This document shows, piece after piece, positions 20,650-29,674 of a stretch of 64,000 nucleotides of DNA. A program made the position numbers and the translations under genes. The notes below the pieces were generated by a model, which was not told where the DNA came from, made no database searches, and saw only the letters and a list, made by a program, of their open reading frames with translations. Source of the stretch: Prochlorococcus marinus (GTDB lineage: Bacteria; Cyanobacteriota; Cyanobacteriia; PCC-6307; Cyanobiaceae); assembly GCF_001180325.1 (NCBI RefSeq), contig NZ_CVSZ01000035.1:186001-250000 (forward strand), written 5' to 3'. Positions within the stretch are counted from its first letter, which is position 1; each line of letters opens with the position of its first letter.

Positions 20650-20832
20650 ATGAATTTTTATACTTGCTTTGATCAACAAGGAAAAATAATAGCTAGATGT
20701 CAAACAATCCAGGATATTGAGGTTTTGAAGAAAATGGGAAGACCAATTGTAGAAGTGAAGGAAATGAAAAATGAGGAGTCGGTTGTTTGTTCACTTACAG
20801 GAAGTCCATCCGACTTTAATAGAGATTACTAA
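20650..20832 (+). CDS. Small conserved protein of unknown function
   Basis: A 60-residue reading frame with a clear intrinsic terminator 22 bases after its stop, which supports a real gene. The sequence is soluble and mixed alpha-beta (NFYTCFDQQGKIIARC, then GRPIVEVKEM), with three cysteines at about residues 5, 17 and 47. I do not recognise a named family, though I believe similar short proteins occur after obg in related cyanobacteria. No function is proposed. Confidence 0.7.
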   Translation: MNFYTCFDQQGKIIARCQTIQDIEVLKKMGRPIVEVKEMKNEESVVCSLTGSPSDFNRDY

Positions 20833-20849
20833 TAGAATTAAAAAATAAA

Positions 20850-20875
20850 AAAGGGGCTCTTAGAGCCCTTTTTTA
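20850..20875 (+). terminator. Intrinsic terminator, probably bidirectional
   Basis: The stem GGGCTC/GAGCCC with a TTA loop (20854-20868) is followed by T7 on the plus strand and preceded by an A-run, which gives a T-run on the minus strand. It lies between two converging genes, the 60-residue gene and cp12, and can serve both. Confidence 0.9.
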
Positions 20876-20901
20876 TTGTGCATTATCTGTCAAAAGAAAA
20901 C

Positions 20902-21120
20902 TTAATCATCATAAACAAGACATTCTGGTTCATCTGGGTTGGCATCGCAGAAAAGTTCCAAAGCATTAGGGTCATGTTTATCATCTGGATGATGATCCTT
21001 ATACTCTTCGAGTTCTTTTAGCTCTTCAGTTAAATGTCTGACCTTTGGAAGATTGCCCTCTGCTTTTGCAGATTCGATTTCCGATTGATCTTTCTGGATG
21101 TGTTCGTCAATGGATTTCAT
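20902..21120 (-). CDS. cp12: Calvin-cycle regulator CP12 (one cysteine pair)
   Basis: Disordered linker that ties GAPDH and phosphoribulokinase into an inactive complex in the dark. The 72 residues end with the diagnostic LELFCDANPDEPECLVYDD, holding Cys58 and Cys67, the C-terminal disulfide loop that binds GAPDH. The N-terminal cysteine pair and the AWDxVEEL core used to bind phosphoribulokinase in other cyanobacteria are missing; the equivalent part reads RHLTEELKELEEY. Redox control may thus involve only GAPDH. It converges with the upstream gene on a shared terminator. Confidence 0.93.
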   Translation of the reverse strand: MKSIDEHIQKDQSEIESAKAEGNLPKVRHLTEELKELEEYKDHHPDDKHDPNALELFCDANPDEPECLVYDD

Positions 21121-21247
21121 TTTAAGCTTTTCGTACTTTAGTAGACATACATAACATAGTTAATTTCTAATGAAATTGCATTATCTATGAACTAAATAAG
21201 TGTTCATTACAACATCATTTTTTTTTGAAATTTATTTATTTATTTTT

Positions 21248-22192
21248 TTAGGTCTCTACTTTCATTATTTCCTTCAATGATGGTAAAACTGGGATAATTT
21301 GATTTGGGTTTAAAGGGAATAAAGCTTTGTAGTAATCTTTTTTCCATTCATTGTCGAAGCATGTCCTATTTACGTTAGATAATTTAAAGAATTTTAATCT
21401 CCATTCAATAATCTTTTCAAAACTTGATAGTTCTTGTTCAGTACATTTGAAAAGTTTGCTATATATCAATTCCCATCTGATAAGCGTTGGAAAAAGGTAA
21501 ATATCTGCGTAGGTTAACTCCTCTCCAAATATCCAGTCCCCTTTGGTTTTATCTAGTAAATTTTCAACTTCATTGATAGCTGCGAAAAGATTTTTACTTG
21601 CTTTTTCGTAGGCTGACTGGTTTCTGGCGAAACCACATTTATATACGCCATCATTAATGCTGTTATTAATTAAATCTAAAAATTTTTGATTACAATCTTT
21701 AATACTTAATGCCTGATCTTTCGATTCACTTTTTATTGAATTGAGAAGTCTTGTAATCTGTGAACTTTCATTGGACAAAATATTTACTTCATCTTTTGCA
21801 AAACTAATTAAGAGAGGTAATGTAGCTCTAAAAATTTTCTTTTCATTAGCTTTTTTATAAAGGTCTGAAAGTCTTATACATCCTTTAATCTTTGTATTGA
21901 AAATCCATTCGCCATGCTCAACATCTGCCTTTAAAAAAATTACTTTAACTTTTTTTGATAAATGTTTTATTTCATGGACAAGTAAAGTTCTTTGACACCA
22001 TGGACAAGAATTGCCTACCAATAAATAAATTTGTCTATTCTCATTATTAATATCGTATTCACTATTAATGGTTATACCTTTAGGCCTTTTATAATTACCA
22101 TGTAGATCTGATGGCGCGAAGCCATTCATTAATTGGGTCCAATACCAAAACCAGATTTTTCTGGAGGTCTTTATAAGGTATTTATTTTGCAT
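21248..22192 (-). CDS. Glutathione S-transferase-like, glutathionyl-hydroquinone reductase type
   Basis: The 314 residues have a thioredoxin-like N-terminal half with the active-site motif GNSCPWCQRTLLVHE near residue 58, and an all-helical C-terminal half with GDWIFGEELTYADIYLFPTL. The CPWC motif and the large size resemble the Xi/ECM4 class, which reduces glutathionyl-hydroquinones, but the substrate here is not known. The gene is divergent from the aspartoacylase-like gene with only 23 bases between the starts, so their promoters must overlap neighbouring coding sequence or each other. Confidence 0.75.
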   Translation of the reverse strand: MQNKYLIKTSRKIWFWYWTQLMNGFAPSDLHGNYKRPKGITINSEYDINNENRQIYLLVGNSCPWCQRTLLVHEIKHLSKKVKVIFLKADVEHGEWIFNTKIKGCIRLSDLYKKANEKKIFRATLPLLISFAKDEVNILSNESSQITRLLNSIKSESKDQALSIKDCNQKFLDLINNSINDGVYKCGFARNQSAYEKASKNLFAAINEVENLLDKTKGDWIFGEELTYADIYLFPTLIRWELIYSKLFKCTEQELSSFEKIIEWRLKFFKLSNVNRTCFDNEWKKDYYKALFPLNPNQIIPVLPSLKEIMKVET

Positions 22193-22215
22193 AAAATTTT
22201 ATTTTTAAAGAAAAA

Positions 22216-23121
22216 ATGACTGTTCAAAGAATACTTATCGTTTCAGGCACTCATGGTAATGAAATTAATCCTGTTTGGGCTGTTAAGCAATTTAATAGAA
22301 AGGAAAATAGTTTAAATAATGGTATTGAGTATGAGTTCATCATAGGTAATCCTGCTGCCTATGAAAAAGGTTGCAGATATATAAATGTAGATTTAAATAG
22401 ATCTTTTAAAGAAAGTGAGAATTTTGATCAACACAAGAATAGCTTTTACGAAACTAATAGAGCCAATTTTTTAGTAGATGAATTTGGAATTGACGGATCT
22501 AAACCCTGTCAAATTGCAATCGATTTGCATACAACTACTGCAAATATGGGAACAAGCATTGTTATGTATGGGAGGAGATCCAAAGATTTTTGTTTAGCTG
22601 CATTACTGCAGAACAAATTTGGATTGCCTATTTATTTGCACGAAAAAGATAAAGACCAAACAGGCTTTCTTGTAGAAGCTTGGCCATGTGGTTTAGTTAT
22701 TGAAATAGGAGCTGTCGCACAAAATTTTTATGATCCAAAAATCATAGATAGATTCTTGATAATAATTAGTTCCCTAAGGGAAGAGATAGATAAATTAAAA
22801 AACAACCTTATAGAACTACCAAGGGAATTAGTTGTTCACATTCATCAAGGGAGTATAGATTATCCAAGAGATGAAAAAGGAGAAATTGATGGCCTAATTC
22901 ATCCTGAGAGACTAAACCAAGATTGGAAAATGATTAAAAAAGGAGATCCATTATTTCTTGATAGCCAAGGAAAAATTCACGAATATGACGGAGAACAATT
23001 GATTTGGCCTGTCTTTATTGGCGAAGTCGCTTATAAGGAAAAAAAAATTGCCATGAGCTATACAAAAAAAGAAGTGATTTTTTCTAAAAAACAATGGGTC
23101 CAAGAGTTTGAAAATCTTTAA
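22216..23121 (+). CDS. Aspartoacylase/succinylglutamate desuccinylase family zinc hydrolase
   Basis: Zinc carboxypeptidase-like amidohydrolase, 301 residues. Visible marks are GTHGNEINPVW near residue 11 with the first His and Glu zinc ligands, INVDLNRSF for substrate carboxylate binding, DLHTTTANMG with the third zinc ligand, and the catalytic glutamate in VIEIGAVAQNF. The C-terminal third is the beta domain typical of aspartoacylase, and the length matches that enzyme. Cyanobacterial members are usually annotated probable aspartoacylase; the natural substrate (N-acetylaspartate or another N-acyl amino acid) is unproven. Confidence 0.85.
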   Translation: MTVQRILIVSGTHGNEINPVWAVKQFNRKENSLNNGIEYEFIIGNPAAYEKGCRYINVDLNRSFKESENFDQHKNSFYETNRANFLVDEFGIDGSKPCQIAIDLHTTTANMGTSIVMYGRRSKDFCLAALLQNKFGLPIYLHEKDKDQTGFLVEAWPCGLVIEIGAVAQNFYDPKIIDRFLIIISSLREEIDKLKNNLIELPRELVVHIHQGSIDYPRDEKGEIDGLIHPERLNQDWKMIKKGDPLFLDSQGKIHEYDGEQLIWPVFIGEVAYKEKKIAMSYTKKEVIFSKKQWVQEFENL

Positions 23122-23239
23122 ATTAAGAAAACAGAACAATAAATGGCTTAAAATTAATAAGGATTATTTATTTTATAGATAAGTTTATTTAATATTCAAT
23201 ACTTTTATTTTTTTTGCTAACTCTTAAACCTTAGAAAGA

Positions 23240-23368
23240 CTAAATTCTTTCACTCCAATAAATAACAGCTCCAAAAGCCTCTAATTGCAGTCTTCTATGC
23301 TTAGCATCCCTCAAGGAAACCACCTCTCTAGATCTTTTTCCGTTAAGAAGCCATTCGATTATTACCAA
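23240..23368 (-). CDS. Possible small protein, 42 residues, upstream of and opposite to psbA
   Basis: A reading frame that begins at TTG (23366-23368), preceded by GAGG with seven bases between. It encodes a compact basic peptide containing EWLLNGKRSREVVSLRDAKH and ending in VIYWSERI. The composition is protein-like, with balanced hydrophobic and charged residues and no poly-Lys/Asn/Phe tracts of the kind seen in random AT-rich frames. I know no named family. It fills much of the 437-base gap between the aspartoacylase gene and psbA. Function unknown; existence is inferred from the ribosome binding site and composition. Confidence 0.5.
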   Translation of the reverse strand: MVIIEWLLNGKRSREVVSLRDAKHRRLQLEAFGAVIYWSERI

Positions 23369-23483
23369 GTTTAATCCTCAATAACAAAGAAAATCTTAAG
23401 ACATGGAAGTTCTTTTCTTCTGTTTTTCAAAAAATAAGTTTACTTAAAGAAAAAATATTTACACATTTTTAGCGATTTTGGTC

Positions 23484-23489
23484 TAAAAT
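23484..23489 (+). promoter_or_regulatory. psbA: Candidate psbA -10 element
   Basis: TAAAAT about 70 bases before the D1 start codon, giving a predicted start of transcription near 23496 and a leader of about 60 bases. No good -35 is seen at 16-18 bases; TTTACA lies about 20 bases upstream. The assignment is tentative. Confidence 0.35.
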
Positions 23490-23497
23490 CTTCGGAG

Positions 23498-23543
23498 CGG
23501 GAATTTTATTTCCGTGTTTATTTACACGTCTCACTTTAGAGAC
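23498..23543 (+). promoter_or_regulatory. psbA: Two hairpins in the psbA 5' leader
   Basis: The first hairpin pairs CGGGAA with TTTCCG (23498-23514, one G-T pair, five-base loop). The second pairs GTCTC with GAGAC (23528-23543, six-base loop), 15 bases before the ATG at 23559. Structured psbA leaders are known to affect mRNA stability and light-dependent translation in cyanobacteria; that role here is inferred. Confidence 0.5.
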
Positions 23544-23558
23544 ATACTTTACGAACTC

Positions 23559-24641
23559 ATGACAACTATTCAGCAGCAGCGTTCTTCGCTGTTAAAAGGT
23601 TGGCCACAGTTTTGTGAGTGGGTAACATCAACTAACAACAGAATTTATGTTGGTTGGTTCGGCGTCTTAATGATCCCATGCCTACTTACAGCAGCGGCTT
23701 GCTTCATCGTTGCATTCATCGCAGCACCACCAGTAGACATCGACGGAATTAGAGAGCCAGTTGCTGGTTCATTCCTATACGGAAACAACATCATCTCAGG
23801 TGCAGTTGTTCCTTCATCTAACGCTATTGGTCTACACTTCTACCCAATTTGGGAAGCAGCTACTGTAGATGAGTGGTTATACAACGGTGGTCCTTACCAG
23901 CTTGTAATTTTCCACTTCCTAATTGGTATTTCAGCATACATGGGAAGACAGTGGGAGCTTTCATACCGTTTAGGTATGCGTCCTTGGATCTGTGTTGCAT
24001 ACTCTGCACCAGTTTCAGCAGCTTTCGCAGTATTCCTTGTATATCCATTCGGTCAAGGTTCATTCTCTGACGGAATGCCTCTAGGTATCTCTGGAACATT
24101 CAACTTCATGTTTGTTTTCCAGGCAGAGCACAACATTCTTATGCACCCATTCCACATGGCTGGTGTTGCTGGTATGTTCGGAGGATCTTTATTCTCAGCT
24201 ATGCACGGTTCACTTGTTACTTCATCTCTAATCAGAGAGACAACTGAGACAGAGTCTCAGAACTATGGTTACAAGTTCGGACAAGAAGAAGAAACATACA
24301 ACATCGTTGCAGCTCATGGCTACTTCGGTCGTTTGATCTTCCAATATGCAAGTTTCAACAACAGCAGAAGTCTTCACTTCTTCCTAGCTGTATTCCCAGT
24401 TGTTTGTGTATGGTTAACTTCAATGGGTATCTGCACAATGGCATTCAACCTTAACGGTTTCAACTTCAACCAGTCAGTTGTTGATGCAAACGGTAAGATT
24501 GTTCCTACATGGGGTGACGTTCTTAACAGAGCAAACCTAGGTATGGAAGTAATGCACGAGCGTAACGCTCACAACTTCCCACTTGATCTAGCAGCAGCTG
24601 AGTCTACAACAGTAGCTCTTTCAGCTCCAGCTATCGGTTAA
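23559..24641 (+). CDS. psbA: Photosystem II reaction centre protein D1
   Basis: Core PSII subunit that binds P680, pheophytin, QB and the Mn cluster. The true start is the ATG at 23559, giving [20 protein letters not shown] and exactly 360 residues; the frame stays open 45 bases further up to a GTG, which would add an unlikely tail. The chain ends NFPLDLA followed by a 16-residue tail, consistent with CtpA processing after Ala344. Residue 130 is Gln ([11 protein letters not shown]), the D1:1 low-light form at that position. Codon use is unlike neighbours: Phe, Tyr, His, Asn and Ile codons mostly end in C, a sign of high expression. Confidence 0.99.
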   Translation: MTTIQQQRSSLLKGWPQFCEWVTSTNNRIYVGWFGVLMIPCLLTAAACFIVAFIAAPPVDIDGIREPVAGSFLYGNNIISGAVVPSSNAIGLHFYPIWEAATVDEWLYNGGPYQLVIFHFLIGISAYMGRQWELSYRLGMRPWICVAYSAPVSAAFAVFLVYPFGQGSFSDGMPLGISGTFNFMFVFQAEHNILMHPFHMAGVAGMFGGSLFSAMHGSLVTSSLIRETTETESQNYGYKFGQEEETYNIVAAHGYFGRLIFQYASFNNSRSLHFFLAVFPVVCVWLTSMGICTMAFNLNGFNFNQSVVDANGKIVPTWGDVLNRANLGMEVMHERNAHNFPLDLAAAESTTVALSAPAIG

Positions 24642-24665
24642 GCTTAAAGTTCTTAAACTTCCAAG

Positions 24666-24689
24666 CCCCCTTTTGGGGGTTTTTTTTTG
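24666..24689 (+). terminator. psbA intrinsic terminator
   Basis: CCCCC and GGGGG arms around a TTTT loop, followed by a run of nine T. It lies 24 bases after the psbA stop and isolates this strongly expressed gene from aroC. Confidence 0.92.
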
Positions 24690-24748
24690 TTTAATTTTCA
24701 ATTGGTTTCATATAATGTTTATATATAGATAAAACATTTGATATTTCT

Positions 24749-25846
24749 ATGAGTAGTAGTTTTGGAAAAATCTTTCGTGTTAGTACTTTTGGAGAATCAC
24801 ATGGTGGTGCAGTAGGAGTTATTCTTGACGGATGTCCCCCTAAGTTAAAAGTAGATATAAATCTGATACAAAATGAATTAGATAGGCGCAGACCTGGCCA
24901 AAGTGACATTACAACACCGCGAAATGAAGAAGATAAAATAGAAATATTAAGTGGGATAAAGGAAGGGTTAACACTTGGAACTCCAATAGCAATGTTGGTA
25001 AGAAACAAGGATCAAAGACCAGGAGATTATAATAATTTGGAGCAGGTATTTAGACCTTCTCATGCAGATGGTACATATCATCTGAAATATGGAATTCAAG
25101 CAAGTTCTGGCGGTGGAAGAGCCTCTGCTAGAGAAACAATTGGGAGAGTAGCTGCTGGTGCTGTAGCAAAACAATTATTAAAAACCTTCTCTAACACTGA
25201 AATACTATCTTGGGTAAAGCGTATACATGATATTGATTCTGATATAAATAAAGAGAAGATTTCTCTAAAAAAAATAGATTCTAATATTGTTAGATGTCCT
25301 GATGAAAAGGTATCAACAGAAATGATCGAGAGAATTAAGGAATTAAAGCGTCAAGGAGACTCTTGCGGCGGTGTTATTGAATGTCTAGTAAGAAATGTTC
25401 CCTCTGGTCTTGGAATGCCTGTTTTTGATAAATTAGAAGCTGATTTAGCAAAGGCTTTGATGTCTTTGCCTGCCACGAAAGGCTTTGAAATAGGTTCAGG
25501 TTTCGCTGGAACTTATTTAAAAGGAAGCGAACATAATGATGCCTTCATCAAGTCTGATGATATTAGTAAGTTAAGAACAACATCAAACAATTCAGGAGGT
25601 ATACAGGGAGGAATAAGTAATGGTGAAAATATCGAGATGAAGATAGCTTTTAAACCTACAGCAACCATCGGGAAAGAACAGAAAACAGTAAATTCTGAAG
25701 GTAAAGAAGTACTTATGAAAGCAAAAGGGAGACACGATCCATGCGTTCTACCAAGAGCAGTTCCTATGGTTGATGCTATGGTAGCTTTAGTACTTGCTGA
25801 TCATTTGCTTCTAAATCATGCTCAATGTGACTTAATAAATAAGTAG
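24749..25846 (+). CDS. aroC: Chorismate synthase
   Basis: Last step of the shikimate pathway, converting EPSP to chorismate with reduced FMN. The 365 residues have the usual length and show [23 protein letters not shown] at the start, [13 protein letters not shown], the FMN-contacting [20 protein letters not shown], and the C-terminal [17 protein letters not shown]. The ATG at 24749 is chosen because the family's conserved N-terminus starts just inside. It stands alone between the psbA terminator and a convergent eda-like gene. Confidence 0.98.
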   Translation: MSSSFGKIFRVSTFGESHGGAVGVILDGCPPKLKVDINLIQNELDRRRPGQSDITTPRNEEDKIEILSGIKEGLTLGTPIAMLVRNKDQRPGDYNNLEQVFRPSHADGTYHLKYGIQASSGGGRASARETIGRVAAGAVAKQLLKTFSNTEILSWVKRIHDIDSDINKEKISLKKIDSNIVRCPDEKVSTEMIERIKELKRQGDSCGGVIECLVRNVPSGLGMPVFDKLEADLAKALMSLPATKGFEIGSGFAGTYLKGSEHNDAFIKSDDISKLRTTSNNSGGIQGGISNGENIEMKIAFKPTATIGKEQKTVNSEGKEVLMKAKGRHDPCVLPRAVPMVDAMVALVLADHLLLNHAQCDLINK

Positions 25847-25880
25847 TAGTTTTGTTGAATAAATTATATTTATCCTTAAC

Positions 25881-26507
25881 TTAATTATTTTTGAGCCATT
25901 CATATATTTTTGGATCAAATTTTTTATTTTTGATAGCTTTATCTCCAATTACAACTGCTTTATACCCTAAAGATTTATAAGTTTTTAAATCATTGATTGA
26001 TAGTCCTCCAGCAGCAATGAAATCAATATTTTTATAGTTGAGTATATTTATCGAACTATCTTTACTTTTTATTGGGTAAATTTTGATAATGTTGCAATTT
26101 AAATCTATCGCTTCCTTAAGATCTTTTAAATTATTAATTCCAGGAATTAATAAATAATTTTTTGACTGCGCATAGTTGAATAGATCTTTATCCCAAAATT
26201 TCATCATCGAAAAATTCAATCCAATTTTTAAAGAATCTTCTATTGATTGCTTATTAACTATGGAGGCAGAGCCTAAATTAATTCTTGGATATTTAATTTT
26301 GATATCGGATACAAAATCGAACCAATTTTCGTTGTTAGACCAACTTATTTCAATATTCTTTAATCCTAATTTTACTAAGTTTTCTAATTCTTCAAAAAAT
26401 GAATTTCTTATAGAGGTATTTGAGTAAATATTATCTTCAGGTTTTATAAGTAAAAAAAAAGACTCAATTTTCAGGTACTCCGAAAAAGAATCTTCTTTAT
26501 TATGCAT
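25881..26507 (-). CDS. eda: KDPG/KHG aldolase family protein
   Basis: Class I aldolase fold of 208 residues. The Schiff-base lysine is visible in IIKIYPIKSKD (about residue 142), matching the KLFPA motif. The preceding LIPGINNLKDLKEAI strand-loop matches the VIPGVxTPxE motif, and the phosphate-binding end reads FIAAGGLSINDLKTY. In cyanobacteria such proteins are assigned to the Entner-Doudoroff pathway, cleaving KDPG to pyruvate and glyceraldehyde 3-phosphate. The sequence is divergent, and no edd-like gene is nearby, so substrate is inferred. It ends 21 bases before the ftsH stop side on the same strand. Confidence 0.75.
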   Translation of the reverse strand: MHNKEDSFSEYLKIESFFLLIKPEDNIYSNTSIRNSFFEELENLVKLGLKNIEISWSNNENWFDFVSDIKIKYPRINLGSASIVNKQSIEDSLKIGLNFSMMKFWDKDLFNYAQSKNYLLIPGINNLKDLKEAIDLNCNIIKIYPIKSKDSSINILNYKNIDFIAAGGLSINDLKTYKSLGYKAVVIGDKAIKNKKFDPKIYEWLKNN

Positions 26508-26527
26508 TAAAAATTTAAAATTCCGCG

Positions 26528-28381
26528 TTAAATATAGTTTGCGACTTTTACTTCTGAGCGGTTTAGCAAGTCTTGGATATCTTCAGTATCTATAGTTTCT
26601 CTTTCAATTAGCATTTGAGCCATTTCGTCAAGAACAGTTCTATTGTCTGTTAAAACTTTCGTAGCTCTCTTATAGGCAACATCAACAAGTTCTGAAACTT
26701 CTACATCGATAGTTGCTGCTGTGTCTTCAGAGAAGTCTCTTGTAGAACTCATATCTCTTCCGAGAAACATTCCACCTTGAGATTGACCTAGAGCGACTGG
26801 ACCTATTTTGTCACTCATGCCGAATTTTGTGATCATTTGTCTTGCTACATTGGCAACTTGTTGTAAATCATTTGAAGCTCCGGTTGTTACTTCTTCTTCG
26901 CCATAGACTATTTCTTCAGCAACTCTTCCACCAAGAGCTACAGCCATTTGATTTTGAAGGTAAGAACGAGAGTAAAGACCAGATTCCATTCTTTCTTCAC
27001 TTGGAGTAAAGAAGGTTAGACCCCCAGCTTGACCTCTTGGAATGATTGAGACCTTTGCTACTGGATCATAATCAGGCATTAATGCTCCAACGAGTGCATG
27101 TCCAGCTTCGTGATAAGCAACTAATTCTTTTTTCTTATCACTGATCACTCTATCTTTCTTTTCTGGGCCAGCCATAACTCTTTCAATGGCATCACCGACT
27201 TCATCGTTACTTACTTTATCTAAATCTTTTCTAGCTGCTAGTATTGCTGCTTCATTTAAAAGATTAGCTAAATCTGCACCAGTAAATCCTGGTGTTCTTC
27301 TGGCAACTTTATCTAAATCAACGTCTTTTGAAAGAGTTTTATCTTTCGCATGAACATTTAATATCTGCAATCTTCCAGCATAATCTGGACGATCTACTGT
27401 TACCTGTCTATCGAATCTTCCAGGACGCATTAAAGCGGAATCTAAGACATCTGGTCTGTTGGTTGCAGCAACTATTATTATTCCTGAATTACCTTCAAAA
27501 CCATCCATTTCGGTTAAGAGTTGGTTTAATGTTTGTTCTCTTTCATCATTTCCTCCGCCCATACCAGCTCCTCTTTGTCTTCCAACTGCATCTATTTCGT
27601 CAATAAACACAATACAAGGAGCATTCTTTTTAGCTTGTTCAAAAAGATCTCTAACTCTACTAGCTCCAACCCCAACAAACATCTCTACAAATTCTGAACC
27701 AGATATTGAGAAAAAAGGTACACCTGCTTCTCCAGCAACTGCTTTAGCTAACAATGTTTTGCCAGTACCAGGAGGACCAACAAGAAGAACTCCTTTTGGA
27801 ATTTTTGCTCCGACTGCAGTAAATCTATCTGGGCTCTTAAGAAAATCTACAACTTCTGTGAGTTCTAATTTTGCACCTTCTACACCAGCAACATCTGAAA
27901 AGGTTACTTGTGTAGATGGTTCCATTTGAAGTCTAGCTTTGCTTTTGCCAAAACTCATGGCAGGGTTACCACCTCCAGCATTACCACTTTGGGATCTTCT
28001 GAAAAGAAAAAATAGGCCTCCAATTAAAAGTACTGGGAAAATTAAGCTACTTATAGCTTGTTGCCATGGGTTGGCTAATTTTGTAGGAGTTACAGCGATA
28101 TCTACATTGTTCTCAGTCAGAATTTTTAATAAATCTTTGTCAGGGGCTAAATTGACCTCAGACCTACTCCCATCATTTTCAACAACTTGAGCTGTAGCGT
28201 TATCTGGAGATATTAAGACTCTACTGATTTCTTTATCTTGAACTGCCTCTATAAAATCACTATATCTCAAGGTCTTTGTAGAACTTTCAGTACTAGGATT
28301 ATCAAAAACTGAAGTACCAATGAAAATTACAGTAATGACAGCTAGGACATAAAGTCCTACGTTTCTCCAACGTTTGTTCAC
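26528..28381 (-). CDS. ftsH: Thylakoid FtsH metalloprotease
   Basis: Membrane-anchored AAA+ zinc protease. The 617 residues contain a transmembrane helix near 8-25, a lumenal segment, a second helix near 108-128, Walker [20 protein letters not shown] near residue 203, second-region-of-homology RPGRFDRQV, and the zinc site HEAGH near residue 421. This length and sequence resemble the FtsH2/FtsH3 group that degrades damaged D1 in PSII repair; which paralogue it is cannot be settled here. It is followed on the same strand by eda and preceded by sat. Confidence 0.96.
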   Translation of the reverse strand: MNKRWRNVGLYVLAVITVIFIGTSVFDNPSTESSTKTLRYSDFIEAVQDKEISRVLISPDNATAQVVENDGSRSEVNLAPDKDLLKILTENNVDIAVTPTKLANPWQQAISSLIFPVLLIGGLFFLFRRSQSGNAGGGNPAMSFGKSKARLQMEPSTQVTFSDVAGVEGAKLELTEVVDFLKSPDRFTAVGAKIPKGVLLVGPPGTGKTLLAKAVAGEAGVPFFSISGSEFVEMFVGVGASRVRDLFEQAKKNAPCIVFIDEIDAVGRQRGAGMGGGNDEREQTLNQLLTEMDGFEGNSGIIIVAATNRPDVLDSALMRPGRFDRQVTVDRPDYAGRLQILNVHAKDKTLSKDVDLDKVARRTPGFTGADLANLLNEAAILAARKDLDKVSNDEVGDAIERVMAGPEKKDRVISDKKKELVAYHEAGHALVGALMPDYDPVAKVSIIPRGQAGGLTFFTPSEERMESGLYSRSYLQNQMAVALGGRVAEEIVYGEEEVTTGASNDLQQVANVARQMITKFGMSDKIGPVALGQSQGGMFLGRDMSSTRDFSEDTAATIDVEVSELVDVAYKRATKVLTDNRTVLDEMAQMLIERETIDTEDIQDLLNRSEVKVANYI

Positions 28382-28427
28382 GATAAAAAATCTTTAATAA
28401 ATCTATAATACTAATAATAAAACAATA

Positions 28428-29603
28428 TTAAGAGCGTCTTAGAACATCTACTACACTTTTGAATGCAAACCATTCAGGAATTGGTTCGCCATTCCTCAAT
28501 TTCTTTCTAAATTCCGTACCACTAAGTTTCATAATTTCATAATTAAATTCTTTAGCTTCTTCAGCTGTTATATATCCTTTTTCCTTCGTATAAACTAAAT
28601 TTTTTGAAGGAACAGTTTGCATCATCAATTCATCTGCACACTTATTCGCAAAATTCTGGGCATCATAGGGACCATAAAAATCTTCACCAGTTGACGAAGA
28701 CTTACAACCAGCCATATCTCTACCAATAATAAAGTGGGTGCAGCCATAATTTCTTCTTATTATCATATGTTGAAGGGCTTCTCTTGGCCCTGCCATATGC
28801 ATTGAATAAGGTAAAAAAGCCCATTTTATTCTTTCATCAGATATTTCCTCTTCTAATTCTTTGTAGGTCAAATATCTAACTTTTCCAGGAATATCATCTT
28901 GTTGCGTTGGTCCACAAGTTGGATGAACTAAAACAACTGAGTTAGAGGAGACATTATCTGAAAGTAAGGCGTTAGTAAATAATTCATAATGTGCTCTATG
29001 AATTGGATTTCTGCATTGAAATGCAACTACATCATGATTTGATGGCAGTGAAGATCTAACTTCTTCAGGGGTTTTGCAGGGGAATTCTCTAATTGGTAGT
29101 TCGAAACCATAAACTCTTCCTCCTATATAAAATCTACCTCTCTCGTTAAAAATCATCTTAACAGCAGGATGATCTAAGGAATTAGTACCATAACAAAGTT
29201 CAGCTTCTAAGGATTTGTCAGGCTCCCATTTAGAGCTAACTTCTAAAACTGCTATTTTTTGTTTTTTATAGGTAAGTAATATTGTCTCTCCAGTTTTTAC
29301 TTTTTCATTATTTGAATCAAATACAATAGGCAAGCCAAAAAGCAACCCGCTTGTATTTCTATTATTTTTAATGACCGAATTGTAGTTATTTTCATCCATA
29401 AAACCTTCCAATGGAGAAAAAGCTCCAACCATCAAAAGTTCTACATCGCATGCATTTCTCTCGCTACATTCAAACTCATAAGTAGCTTTAGAAATAAGAT
29501 CATTTTTAAGGTTTTTATCTTTGATAATTAAATTTTTTAGTTCCCCTCCATATGGCGGTATTAGTCCATCAGTATCTGTTTTAGTTTTTTGTTGTAATTC
29601 CAT
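28428..29603 (-). CDS. sat: ATP sulfurylase (sulfate adenylyltransferase)
   Basis: Makes adenosine 5'-phosphosulfate from sulfate and ATP, the entry to sulfate assimilation. The 391 residues are the single-domain form, with the PUA-like N-terminal part (FSPLEGFMDENNY), then the nucleotidyltransferase motifs QCRNPIHRAHYELF and GRDMAGCK. There is no C-terminal APS kinase domain. It starts 28 bases beyond the psbO terminator and is followed by ftsH after 46 bases. Confidence 0.97.
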   Translation of the reverse strand: MELQQKTKTDTDGLIPPYGGELKNLIIKDKNLKNDLISKATYEFECSERNACDVELLMVGAFSPLEGFMDENNYNSVIKNNRNTSGLLFGLPIVFDSNNEKVKTGETILLTYKKQKIAVLEVSSKWEPDKSLEAELCYGTNSLDHPAVKMIFNERGRFYIGGRVYGFELPIREFPCKTPEEVRSSLPSNHDVVAFQCRNPIHRAHYELFTNALLSDNVSSNSVVLVHPTCGPTQQDDIPGKVRYLTYKELEEEISDERIKWAFLPYSMHMAGPREALQHMIIRRNYGCTHFIIGRDMAGCKSSSTGEDFYGPYDAQNFANKCADELMMQTVPSKNLVYTKEKGYITAEEAKEFNYEIMKLSGTEFRKKLRNGEPIPEWFAFKSVVDVLRRS

Positions 29604-29630
29604 TTTTAAAATTGATAAAGAAAAATTTTG

Positions 29631-29660
29631 AAAAAAAAAGAGGGGTTTAACCCCCTTTTT
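29631..29660 (-). terminator. psbO intrinsic terminator
   Basis: On the minus strand GGGG and CCCC arms with a short TTAA-type loop (29642-29654) are followed by a long T-run (29631-29639). It lies just after the psbO stop and before sat. Confidence 0.88.
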
Positions 29661-29674
29661 CTCTTGAGTAGGAT

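Noticed and set aside
23514..23558. Longer D1 start at GTG 23514
   Set aside because: D1 starts at MTTIQQQ and is exactly 360 residues from 23559; the extra codons overlap leader hairpins.
23860..24099. 79-residue minus-strand ORF inside psbA
   Set aside because: Caused by the unusual C-ending codon use of psbA; no independent support.
27459..27929. 156-residue plus-strand ORF opposite ftsH
   Set aside because: Shadow of the conserved AAA domain codons; composition is low-complexity Pro/Ser/Thr and there is no start signal.
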